Positions 6,646 through 14,322 of a stretch of 16,207 bases of DNA are shown piece after piece. The notes beneath the pieces were generated by a model that worked only from the letters and a program-made list of their open reading frames with translations, was not told the origin of the DNA and searched no databases. Position 1 is the stretch's first letter. Each line of letters opens with the position of its first letter. The position numbers and the translations under genes were made by a program. The stretch spans positions 1 through 16,207 of the forward strand of contig JAJRYW010000593.1 of the NCBI GenBank assembly GCA_024275555.1, in the 5' to 3' direction. The stretch comes from Calditrichota bacterium. GTDB taxonomy: Bacteria > Calditrichota > Calditrichia > RBG-13-44-9 > J075.

Positions 6646-7476
6646 ATGGCTGCAAAACCCGATCCTATGATCCCCATTCCGTATCGGATTGAGCGTATAG
6701 GTAAAGAAACAGACGACACCTTTACCCTGGAACTGCTTCCGGCAGATGATCTCTCGATCAAACCTTTTTTACCCGGGCAATTTAACATGCTTTATGTCTT
6801 TGGCGTTGGAGAAGTGCCCATCTCCATCAGCGGCGACCCGTTTCACCCCCAAACCCTGGTGCATACCACCCGGGCCGTGGGTACCGTAACCCGCGCGATG
6901 AAGAAACTGAGAAAAGATGCGCTCATCGGGGTGCGGGGGCCTTTCGGAACCGCCTGGCCGGTGGAAAAAGCCGCCGGGGACGATGTGGTTATCATTGCCG
7001 GGGGAATCGGCCTGGCCCCGCTCCGCCCGGTGATCTACAGCATCCTGGCCCAGCGGGAACGATTTGGCAAAATTGTGCTGCTCTACGGCACCCGCACCCC
7101 GGACGACATCCTTTTCAGAAAAGAACTGGAAAGCTGGCGTAAACGTTTTGATATGGAAGTCTTCGTAACCGTAGACCGGGCCGCCGGCAATTGGATGGGC
7201 AATGTCGGCGTAGTAACCCAACTGATCCCCAAGGCGCCGTTTGACCCCTACAACGCCACCGCCATGATCTGCGGCCCGGAAGTGATGATGCGCTACACCA
7301 TCATGGCCCTGGAAAACCGGGGAGTAAAACATAAACGAATTTACATATCCCTGGAACGGAACATGAAATGCGCCGTGGGATTCTGCGGCCACTGCCAATA
7401 CGGGCCCAAGTTTATCTGCAAAGACGGGGCCGTCTTCCGCTACGACCAGGTTGACGATATTTTTATGCTCCGCTAA
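6646..7476 (+). CDS. hydG: Group 3b hydrogenase/sulfhydrogenase gamma subunit (FAD/NAD(P), [2Fe-2S])
   Basis: 276 residues, ferredoxin-NADP reductase fold. FAD region: PGQF at 43-46 and EVPISIS at 56-62. NAD(P) region: AGGIGLAPLRP at 118-128 and ICGP at 208-211. A C-terminal [2Fe-2S] site follows: C242, C247, C250 and C258 (MKCAVGFCGHCQYGPKFIC). It oxidises or reduces NAD(P)H and exchanges electrons with the Fe-S beta subunit. The chosen start is ATG 6646, with GGAAGAG at 6636-6642. A TTG at 6610 would add 12 residues but lacks a ribosome-binding site and abuts the previous stop. The family is related to dihydroorotate dehydrogenase electron-transfer subunits (PyrK), but the hydrogenase context decides the call. 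Confidence 0.92.
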   Translation: MAAKPDPMIPIPYRIERIGKETDDTFTLELLPADDLSIKPFLPGQFNMLYVFGVGEVPISISGDPFHPQTLVHTTRAVGTVTRAMKKLRKDALIGVRGPFGTAWPVEKAAGDDVVIIAGGIGLAPLRPVIYSILAQRERFGKIVLLYGTRTPDDILFRKELESWRKRFDMEVFVTVDRAAGNWMGNVGVVTQLIPKAPFDPYNATAMICGPEVMMRYTIMALENRGVKHKRIYISLERNMKCAVGFCGHCQYGPKFICKDGAVFRYDQVDDIFMLR

Positions 7477-7504
7477 TGTGGGAAGAATTATTAAAAAAGG
7501 TGCG

Positions 7505-8308
7505 ATGATGAAAAAAAAGTCTAAAAAGCCTAAGATTGCCGTGTGGAAGTTTGCCTCTTGCGACGGCTGCCAGCTTTCTCTGCTGGATTGTGAAGACGAA
7601 CTGCTCGATCTGGTTGGTGAAGTGGAGATTGCCTACTTTCCGGAAGCCTCCCGGGCCTATATTAAAGGGCCGTATGATATCTCCCTGGTGGAAGGGTCCA
7701 TCACCACCTCCCACGACGCCGAGCGAATCCACCAGGTGCGCCGGCAATCCGGTGTGGTCATCACCATCGGCGCCTGCGCTACATCGGGGGGGATCCAGGC
7801 CCTGCGCAATTTTGCCGATGTGCAGGACTACATTCCCATAGTCTACGCCTCGCCGGAGTACATCTCTACGCTTAAAAAATCCACTCCCATTAATGAACAC
7901 ATCTATGTGGATTTTGAACTGCGCGGTTGCCCGATCAACAAATACCAATTACTGGAAGTCTTTAATGCGTTCCTGAACGGCCGCAAAGCGAATATTCCTA
8001 AACACAGCGTCTGCATGGAGTGTAAACAGAAAGGGAATGTTTGCATCATGGTTTCGCAGCAAATCCCCTGTTTGGGGCCGGTTACCCAGGCCGGCTGCGG
8101 CGCGCTCTGTCCCAGCTACCAACGGGGATGTTTTGCCTGCTACGGCCCCAAAGAGACGCCCAATGCAGCCTCGTTAGGCGACTGGTTTAAACAGGCCGGG
8201 TTAGACAACGAGGAGATTACCCGCATGTTCCGGGGCGTCAGCAGCTACGCAGACGCCTTCCGGAAGGAAAGCGCACGGCATGAACATCCCTGGAACAATG
8301 GCAAATGA
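7505..8308 (+). CDS. hydD: Group 3b [NiFe]-hydrogenase small subunit (delta)
   Basis: 267 residues. It wires the NiFe site to the beta/gamma diaphorase part through three Fe-S clusters. Proximal ligands are C19 and C22 (ASCDGCQLSLLD), C91 (GACATSGG) and C142 (LRGCPINK). Other clusters use C170, C173, C180 and C189 (VCMECKQKGNVC, then PCLGP) and C198, C202, C209 and C212 (GCGALCPSYQRGCFACYGP). No signal peptide is present; the N-terminus is lysine-rich (MMKKKSKKPK). The frame is open back to 7451, overlapping the previous gene, but AAAGG at 7496-7500 favours ATG 7505 or the adjacent ATG 7508. The spacing to AAAGG is better for 7508. It is homologous to the MvhG-like subunit at 446 but belongs to a different hydrogenase group. 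Confidence 0.93.
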   Translation: MMKKKSKKPKIAVWKFASCDGCQLSLLDCEDELLDLVGEVEIAYFPEASRAYIKGPYDISLVEGSITTSHDAERIHQVRRQSGVVITIGACATSGGIQALRNFADVQDYIPIVYASPEYISTLKKSTPINEHIYVDFELRGCPINKYQLLEVFNAFLNGRKANIPKHSVCMECKQKGNVCIMVSQQIPCLGPVTQAGCGALCPSYQRGCFACYGPKETPNAASLGDWFKQAGLDNEEITRMFRGVSSYADAFRKESARHEHPWNNGK

Positions 8309-8352
8309 ATGGGGAACCGGATGGTCCGTAACCAGCAACGAAGAGGAAAACT

Positions 8353-9654
8353 ATGAGCAGCGCCAAGAAAAATCAAACCATAAAAGTAGATTATTTAGCC
8401 CGGGTAGAAGGCGAAGGGTCGCTTTACATCAAAATCAGGAATGATAAAGTTACCGATGTTAAGTTTAAAATTTTCGAACCGCCCCGATTTTTTGAAGCCT
8501 TTTTGCGGGGCCGGCAATACCATGAGGCGCCGGATATTACCGCCCGGATCTGCGGCATTTGTCCCATCGCTTACCAGATGAGTTCGGCCCTGGCAATGGA
8601 AGACGCCCTGGGGGTAAGCATCGACGGGCCGATCCGCGAGTTGCGGCGCTTCATTTACTGCGGCGAGTGGATCCAAAGCCACGCCCTGCACATCTACATG
8701 CTCCACGCCCCGGATTTCCTGGGTTACCAGAGCGTCATCCACATGGCCGAGGATCACCCCGAGACGGTGCAGAACGCCCTGCAACTGAAAAAAATCGGCA
8801 ACGAGATTATGACCCTGATCGGCGGCCGGGATATCCACCCCATCAACGTCGCGGTGGGGGGATTCTACCACATCCCTCCCAAAAAAGCGTTTGCGGAATT
8901 GGCCGAGCGGCTGAAATGGGCCCGCGATGCTTCCATCGAGACCGTAAAACTGACAGCGGCTTTCGAGTTTCCCAAACTGGAGCGCGACTACGAATTCGTG
9001 GCCCTGCATCATCCCGACAAATATCCCTTTAACGAGGGACGGCTCATCTCCAACAAAGGACTGGATATCGCTATCAATGAGTATGAAGATCATTTTGAAG
9101 AGATACATGTGGAGCATTCCAACGCGCTGCAATCGACCCGCAAAGGACACGGCGCCTACCATGTCGGGCCGCTGGCGCGCTTCAACCTCAACTTCGACCA
9201 GCTTAGCGACACCTGCAAAAATCTCTGCAAAGAAGTGGGTTTTATGCCGCCGGTGCTCAATCCCTTCAAAAGCATTATCGCCCGCAGCATCGAAACGCTC
9301 TACGCCTGCGAGGAGGCGCTGCGGATCATCGAAACGGTAGAGTTTCCCAAAGAGAGCCGCGTGAAAATCACCCCCCGGAAAGGCGTCGGCTACGGCTGCA
9401 CGGAAGCGCCCCGGGGTATTTGCTGGCACAAGTATACTCTGGATGACGAGGGGCTGATTCAATTTGCCAAAATTGTTCCGCCCACGGCCCAGAACCAAAA
9501 AACCATAGAAGAAGATTTGCATGATTTTGTGGTCGATCACAAAGATTTGCCCAAAGATCAGCTTACCTGGCAGTGCGAGCAGGCGGTGCGCAATTACGAC
9601 CCCTGCATTTCCTGCGCCACGCACTTCTTAAAAGTAGAAATTGATAAAGAATAG
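8353..9654 (+). CDS. hydA: Group 3b [NiFe]-hydrogenase large subunit (alpha)
   Basis: 433 residues, the catalytic subunit of the NADP-linked hydrogenase. The L1 motif RICGIC gives R65, C67 and C70. The L2 motif DPCISCATH gives C418 and C421, with H424 as the expected cleavage site and a short 9-residue tail ending in DKE. DYLARVEGEGSL near the start is characteristic of group 3. It has 'AAGAGGA' at 8341-8347 ahead of ATG 8353. In Pyrococcus furiosus the homologous enzyme makes or consumes H2 with NADPH and can reduce polysulfide; direction in this bacterium cannot be read from sequence. The 9-residue tail implies protease-dependent maturation, probably by the second protease at 12164, which lies in the same gene run. 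Confidence 0.94.
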   Translation: MSSAKKNQTIKVDYLARVEGEGSLYIKIRNDKVTDVKFKIFEPPRFFEAFLRGRQYHEAPDITARICGICPIAYQMSSALAMEDALGVSIDGPIRELRRFIYCGEWIQSHALHIYMLHAPDFLGYQSVIHMAEDHPETVQNALQLKKIGNEIMTLIGGRDIHPINVAVGGFYHIPPKKAFAELAERLKWARDASIETVKLTAAFEFPKLERDYEFVALHHPDKYPFNEGRLISNKGLDIAINEYEDHFEEIHVEHSNALQSTRKGHGAYHVGPLARFNLNFDQLSDTCKNLCKEVGFMPPVLNPFKSIIARSIETLYACEEALRIIETVEFPKESRVKITPRKGVGYGCTEAPRGICWHKYTLDDEGLIQFAKIVPPTAQNQKTIEEDLHDFVVDHKDLPKDQLTWQCEQAVRNYDPCISCATHFLKVEIDKE

Positions 9655-9701
9655 CCAAAAGTTGATGTATTATAGGCAGCGATTAAATAGAGGAGAGCAC
9701 A

Positions 9702-10805
9702 ATGAATTTTGGCGTTCCTAAAGAAGTTCGCCCGTTTGAATTCCGGGTAGGACTCACCCCGGCGGCGGTAGACACCCTGGTCCGCGCCGGTCACACCGTT
9801 TTTGTAGAACGCGGCGCCGGCCTGAAAGCCGGATTCCGTGATGAAGATTATACTGCCTTTGGCGCACAAATCGTTTATAGCGCAAAGGAAGCCTACGGCC
9901 GGGCCGATGTGGTAATTAAAATTGGCCGACCGACTGAAGATGAGTACGATAATTTTCGTCCCCAACAAACCATTTTGAGTTTTCTGCACCTGGCGGTGGC
10001 CTCCCCGGATTTGGTTTCCATTCTGGAGAAGGAGGAAATCACTGCAATTGGTTTAGAAACGATCGAAACGGACGAAGGCACCCTTCCGGTGCTGATGACC
10101 ACGTCCGAAATTGCCGGGCGCATGGCCCCGATTATTGCCGGGGATTTGCTGGGCAGTTTTAAAGGCGGCCGGGGCACCTTGTTAAGCGGCATCCCCGGGA
10201 CGCCCGGGGCCGAGGTGGTCATCATCGGGGCGGGGGTGCTGGGCAAAAACTCCGCCCGGGCCTTCCGGAGCCTGGGCGCCCAGGTAACCATGCTGGATAA
10301 AGACTACAAGACCCTCCAGGAAATTGATGAAATGTTTAAAGGGCAAATCACCACCTTGTTTGCCACTCCGCACAACATCACCAAGACCATTTCCTTTGCC
10401 GATGTGCTGGTCTGCAACGCCGCCTTGCCGGGCGGAAAAGCCCCCACGCTGGTTACCCGCGATATGCTGCGGCTGATGAACCGCCGGGCGGTGATTCTGG
10501 ATTTAGCAATCAACAGCGGCGGCAATGTGGAAACCAGCCGCCCCACCAACCTGGCCGACCCCTCTTTTGTCGAAGAGGATATCATCCACTATTGCGTTCC
10601 CAATGTACCCTCCCGGGTAGCGCGCACCGGCAGCCACGCCTTTGCCAACTCGGTGCTGCCCTACCTTTTGGAGATGGGACGCTCGGGCCTCGAAGGCGCT
10701 ATTAATATGATGCCGGACTTGCGGCGAGGAGTAAACACACTGAAGGGGAAATTAGCCCATCCCCGTGTTGCGAAAACGATGGGTAAAGAAGTGGAGGTAA
10801 AGTAA
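9702..10805 (+). CDS. Alanine dehydrogenase-like NAD(P)-binding protein with altered active site
   Basis: 367 residues, full length for alanine dehydrogenase / transhydrogenase-alpha-like proteins. Seen: KEVRPFEFRVGLTP (R15, pyruvate contact in Mycobacterium tuberculosis AlaDH), VIKIGRP (K73), LHLA (H96, catalytic His), the Rossmann loop GAGVLGKNSA (176-185) with D199 after it, and ETSRPTN. The catalytic Asp270 of AlaDH, normally in AIDQGG, is Asn271 here (AINSGG). True alanine dehydrogenases convert alanine to pyruvate and ammonia with NAD+. With Asn at this place activity may be lost or the substrate changed, so I give no gene symbol. The gene lies 47 nt after hydA, has GGAGAG before ATG 9702, and its stop overlaps the next start (TAATG), pointing to a joint role with the hydrogenase and the CoA-transferase. 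Confidence 0.85.
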   Translation: MNFGVPKEVRPFEFRVGLTPAAVDTLVRAGHTVFVERGAGLKAGFRDEDYTAFGAQIVYSAKEAYGRADVVIKIGRPTEDEYDNFRPQQTILSFLHLAVASPDLVSILEKEEITAIGLETIETDEGTLPVLMTTSEIAGRMAPIIAGDLLGSFKGGRGTLLSGIPGTPGAEVVIIGAGVLGKNSARAFRSLGAQVTMLDKDYKTLQEIDEMFKGQITTLFATPHNITKTISFADVLVCNAALPGGKAPTLVTRDMLRLMNRRAVILDLAINSGGNVETSRPTNLADPSFVEEDIIHYCVPNVPSRVARTGSHAFANSVLPYLLEMGRSGLEGAINMMPDLRRGVNTLKGKLAHPRVAKTMGKEVEVK

Positions 10806-12100
10806 TGTCCTGGAGCGAAATCTTTCGTCAAAAGGTAACCGATGCGGCGACAGCCGTTTCTCAGATAAAATCCAATGACCGGGTCTATATCGGCTGCGGC
10901 GCAGGGGTGCCGCAAGTGCTGGTAAATGCCTTAGTCGAGCGGGCCGATGAACTCTCCTGCGTCGAGTTGACCCACCTGCTGCACTTTGGCGAAGCGCCCT
11001 ATGTGGAGCCGCAATATAAAGGCGTCTTTTGCCACAACGCCCTGTTTATCGGGGCCAATGTGCGCTCGGCGGTGCAACGGGGGCAGGCCGATTTTACCCC
11101 GGTTTTTCTATCGGAAATCCCCTATCTTTTCCGGGCCGGAATTCTTCCGCTGGATTTTGCCTTAATCCATCTCTCCCCGCCCGATGAACACGGTTTTTGC
11201 TCTTTTGGGGTGGAGATCGGCTGCACCAAACCGGCGGCCGAGAGCGCTAAAGTGGTGATTGCCGAAGTCAACCGGCGCATGCCGCGCACCCTGGGCGACA
11301 GTTTTATCCACGTGCGCGACATTGACATCATCGTCGAGACCGACTACCCCCTTCCGGAAGCGCCCCAGGGCGGGGCCACCGATGTGCATCAGACCATCGG
11401 GAAGATGATTGCCGAACAGATACCCAACGGCGCCACCCTGCAGATGGGGATCGGCTCCATTCCCGATGCGGTGCTGGCCAACCTGGGCAATCACCGCGAC
11501 CTGGGTGTGCACACCGAGCTATTTTCCGACGGCGTGGTGGAGTTGGTCGAGGCGGGAATCATCAATGGCGCCAAAAAGACCCTGCATCCCGGTAAAGTGG
11601 TGGCGGGATTTTTGTTCGGCTCCCAAAAGCTGTACAATTTTATCCAGGATAATCCCATTATCGAGATGCATCCCACGGACTATGTGAACGATCCGTTTAT
11701 TATCTCGCAGAATGACAATATGATCAGCATCAACAGCGCCATCGAGGTGGACTTAACCGGCCAGGTGGCGGCGGACTCAATCGGTCCTCGCTTTTACAGC
11801 GGCGTGGGGGGGCAGTTAGACTTTGTGCGGGGAGCTTCCCGCTCCAAAGGCGGCAAACCAATCATTGCCCTGCCCTCCTCGGCCAAAGGCGGACAAGTCT
11901 CCCGCATTACACCGACCCTGAAAAACGGCGCCGGGATTACCACCACCCGCAGCGACGGCGCCACCATTGTCACCGAATACGGTATTGCCGATTTATTCGG
12001 AAAGACCATCCGGCAGAGAGCCAGAATGCTGATCGACCTGGCCGCCCCGCAATTCCGGGAAGATTTGGAACGACAGGCCAAAGAATTGCATTACTTATAA
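10805..12100 (+). CDS. Acetyl-CoA hydrolase / 4-hydroxybutyrate CoA-transferase family enzyme
   Basis: 431 residues, class I CoA-transferase of the Cat/AarC group. These enzymes move CoA between acetyl-CoA and another carboxylate, or hydrolyse acetyl-CoA, via a glutamyl-CoA intermediate. Visible: IGCGAGVPQ near the N-terminus, LIHLSPPDEHGFCSFG (120-135), LQMGIGSIPDAV (212-223), and HTELFSDG (236-243) with E238 the likely catalytic Glu. Further on come SQNDNMISINSAIEVDLTGQV and, near the C-terminus, VTEYGIADLFGKTIRQRA. Length matches 4-hydroxybutyrate CoA-transferases (about 430-440) rather than the longer succinyl-CoA:acetate enzymes. The start overlaps the preceding stop by one base. In context it may release acyl groups made by the downstream 2-oxoacid oxidoreductase as free acid while saving the CoA bond. 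The exact acyl substrate cannot be read. Confidence 0.9.
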   Translation: MSWSEIFRQKVTDAATAVSQIKSNDRVYIGCGAGVPQVLVNALVERADELSCVELTHLLHFGEAPYVEPQYKGVFCHNALFIGANVRSAVQRGQADFTPVFLSEIPYLFRAGILPLDFALIHLSPPDEHGFCSFGVEIGCTKPAAESAKVVIAEVNRRMPRTLGDSFIHVRDIDIIVETDYPLPEAPQGGATDVHQTIGKMIAEQIPNGATLQMGIGSIPDAVLANLGNHRDLGVHTELFSDGVVELVEAGIINGAKKTLHPGKVVAGFLFGSQKLYNFIQDNPIIEMHPTDYVNDPFIISQNDNMISINSAIEVDLTGQVAADSIGPRFYSGVGGQLDFVRGASRSKGGKPIIALPSSAKGGQVSRITPTLKNGAGITTTRSDGATIVTEYGIADLFGKTIRQRARMLIDLAAPQFREDLERQAKELHYL

Positions 12101-12163
12101 GGGTGCTAATTTTGGCCGGGACCGCTTCAGGCGCCCGGCTGCTAAACAAACTGTCAGCGGATA

Positions 12164-12649
12164 TTGAGAGAGTCAAGCATACATACCATCGGATTGATTG
12201 GCGTGGGCAATGAACTCCGCGGCGACGACGGAGTCGGCCTGCAAATCGCCCGGGAAATTGACCGGCAGATGCCTCATCATTGCCGGGTTATTATCTCCTC
12301 CGGAGAAGGCTCCGAGTTGATCGAGCAGATCAACCTCTTTCCCCAGGTATATATTTTTGACGCCGTCTACACCCAGGAACAACCTCCGGGCGCTATTTAC
12401 CGGTTTGACGCGGTCGCCGAGCCCATCCCGGTGGACTTTTTTCACTACTCCACCCACAAATTTTCTTTAGCCGAAGCGGTAGAACTGGCCCGGGTGCTGG
12501 AACAATTGCCGCCGAAATTGATCATCTACGGGGTGGAAGGACAACAATTTGAGTTTGGTGCGCCATTGCATCCGGAAGTCTGCAAGGCAATCCCCCGGGT
12601 GGTAGATATGGCCCTGCGGGATATTGCCAATGATATGGAAAAGCATTAA
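12164..12649 (+). CDS. Hydrogenase maturation protease, second copy
   Basis: 161 residues. The core GVGNELRGDDGVG lies at 13-25. Candidate nickel ligands are D22, D66 (IFDAV) and H98 (STHKFSLAEA), by comparison with HybD E16, D62 and H93. It is expected to cleave the tail of the group 3b large subunit encoded in the same run; the first protease belongs to the Mvh operon. The only start that keeps the conserved core is TTG 12164. The frame is closed by a TAA at 12143-12145, no ATG or GTG occurs before the motif, and the ribosome-binding site is poor (AGCGG). Translation may therefore be weak. A 63-nt gap follows the CoA-transferase, and a 197-nt gap precedes the next gene. Confidence 0.88.
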   Translation: MRESSIHTIGLIGVGNELRGDDGVGLQIAREIDRQMPHHCRVIISSGEGSELIEQINLFPQVYIFDAVYTQEQPPGAIYRFDAVAEPIPVDFFHYSTHKFSLAEAVELARVLEQLPPKLIIYGVEGQQFEFGAPLHPEVCKAIPRVVDMALRDIANDMEKH

Positions 12650-12846
12650 CCCCTCCCGGGGCGTCTACCCAAGACGACCGCCCGGGGTCTGAAATGCATC
12701 CGGGCGTTGAGACTTTGCACGGAAGCGCCGGCGCCTTTCGATAAGAATCTGAACACATGGCTGTTCAGTTTACTATAGACGATGAAATAGCCTTTCCGAA
12801 GGTATGAGAGGTCTATGATGTACGTTACTATATTCGAAAGGAGCCC

Positions 12847-14265
12847 ATGATGGAAAATCACCGCAGAATTAAAAAAACCAGAGAGCGCCCCAAACCGTTC
12901 GTGCTTCCCGAGTATTGCAAGGGTTGCGGGCGATGCATCGATGCCTGTCCGCAGGACTGCATAGAGATCGGAACCGAGATTAATCCCAAGTCCGGGTTAA
13001 TTCCGGTCGTGATCCATTTAGACAATTGCAATGGGTGCGGGCTGTGCATCACCGCCTGCCCGGAACCGTACGGGCTGGCCCAGACCATGAACCCGGAAGC
13101 CGAGTTGGAAAATCCCTTTATACTGTTCGGCGAACCGGAAACAACCGCCCCGACGCCTACCGCTGTGCCGGATAGAACTATCCCTCTTCCCAAAACAGAG
13201 CCGCTGGTAATTAAGGGCACCTATGCTTCCGCCATCGGCGCGCTGTTGGCCGGCTGCCGGCATTTTTTCGGGTATCCGATTACCCCGTCCACCGAAGGGG
13301 CGGAGTTAATGGCCAAAATTCTGCCCAAACTGGACGGCGTCTTCGTCCAGGCCGTATCGGAAGTTGCCACGGTAAATATGATTTACGGCTGCGGCGGGGC
13401 CGGTAAACCGAGTATGACCTTCACCTCCTCGCCGGGCTTCAGCCTGATGCTGGAAGGGATCTCGTATATGATCGGCTCGGAAGTTCCCGGCGTATTTGTC
13501 AACGTCATGCGCGGCGGCCCGGGCCTGGGCAATATCGCCCCGGAACAGTCGGACATCAAATTAGTCTGCCGCGGCCTGGGGCACGGCAATACTCATGCAA
13601 TCGCGCTAGCGCCCTCCTCTCCCCAGGAGATGCTCGACCTGACCATGCTGGCCTTTCAATTGACTTTTAAATACCGCAACCCGGTGATTATTCTGGGCGA
13701 CGGCTACCTGGGACAGATGACCGGCAAGGTGACCCTCCCGGATTACATGATTGAACCGGGCGTGCCGGAATGGGCGGTCTATGGAGACGAGGCCCATCGC
13801 AAGAACCTGATTTGCTCCATCGAACTCTCCGAGCCCGACCTGGAACTGCATAATATTCACCTCAACCAAAAATACCAGCGGATGATCGAGGAAGAACAGC
13901 GGGCCGATCTCTATTATTGCGACGACGCCGATACGCTGATCATCGCGGCAAACACGCCCTCCCGGATGGCCAAAGGGGCGGTGCGCACCCTGCGCGAAAA
14001 GGGTTTGAAGGTGGGACTGTTCCGGCCGATCAGCATGTGGCCCTTCCCGATCAAACACCTGCTGCCGCTGCTGGACCAGATCGAGCGAATGGTGATTGTG
14101 GAAGCCAGCAACGGGCAACTGGAGGATGAAGTGCGCCTGGCCATGAGCAAAGCAGGCGTGCACGATATCCCGGTTATCGAGCATGTGCGCCGGTTTGGCG
14201 GGATGCTGCCCCAGCAGGAAGAGATTGTCAATAAAGTGGCCAGCAGCAACGTGCTGATTAGCTGA
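12847..14265 (+). CDS. 2-oxoacid:ferredoxin oxidoreductase, ferredoxin (delta) + alpha fusion
   Basis: 472 residues. Domain 1 is a two-cluster ferredoxin: C24, C27, C30, C34 (CKGCGRCIDACP) and C61, C64, C67, C71 (CNGCGLCITACP). A Pro/Thr-rich linker follows (about 92-118). Domain 2 is the oxidoreductase alpha subunit: IKGTYASAIGALLAGCRHFF, YPITPSTE (143-150), SEVATVNMIYGCGGAGKPSM, MRGGPGLGNIAPEQSD (221-236) and ILGDGYLG. Such enzymes oxidise pyruvate, branched-chain oxoacids or 2-oxoglutarate with CoA to acyl-CoA, CO2 and reduced ferredoxin; the pattern is closest to VorB/KorA-type alpha chains, but the substrate is not decidable. AAAGGAG at 12837-12843 suits ATG 12850 slightly better than ATG 12847. 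The catalytic partner follows at 14323. A 197-nt leader region suggests its own promoter. Confidence 0.93.
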   Translation: MMENHRRIKKTRERPKPFVLPEYCKGCGRCIDACPQDCIEIGTEINPKSGLIPVVIHLDNCNGCGLCITACPEPYGLAQTMNPEAELENPFILFGEPETTAPTPTAVPDRTIPLPKTEPLVIKGTYASAIGALLAGCRHFFGYPITPSTEGAELMAKILPKLDGVFVQAVSEVATVNMIYGCGGAGKPSMTFTSSPGFSLMLEGISYMIGSEVPGVFVNVMRGGPGLGNIAPEQSDIKLVCRGLGHGNTHAIALAPSSPQEMLDLTMLAFQLTFKYRNPVIILGDGYLGQMTGKVTLPDYMIEPGVPEWAVYGDEAHRKNLICSIELSEPDLELHNIHLNQKYQRMIEEEQRADLYYCDDADTLIIAANTPSRMAKGAVRTLREKGLKVGLFRPISMWPFPIKHLLPLLDQIERMVIVEASNGQLEDEVRLAMSKAGVHDIPVIEHVRRFGGMLPQQEEIVNKVASSNVLIS

Positions 14266-14322
14266 ACAATTTGAGGATCAATAAAGAATGAACACAAGAC
14301 TCCTGAAAGGAGGATCATAAAA

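Noticed and set aside
8395..9624. A 409-residue open frame on the minus strand opposite the hydrogenase large subunit
   Set aside because: Long antisense frames are common opposite GC-rich codon-biased genes. The + strand product has all hydrogenase motifs, and the antisense product resembles nothing.
12655..12692. GC-rich inverted sequence CCCGGG...CCCGGG after the second protease, considered as a terminator
   Set aside because: Pairing is broken beyond the six-base CCCGGG arms and no T run follows on the + strand. It may still be structured, but a terminator call is not supported.
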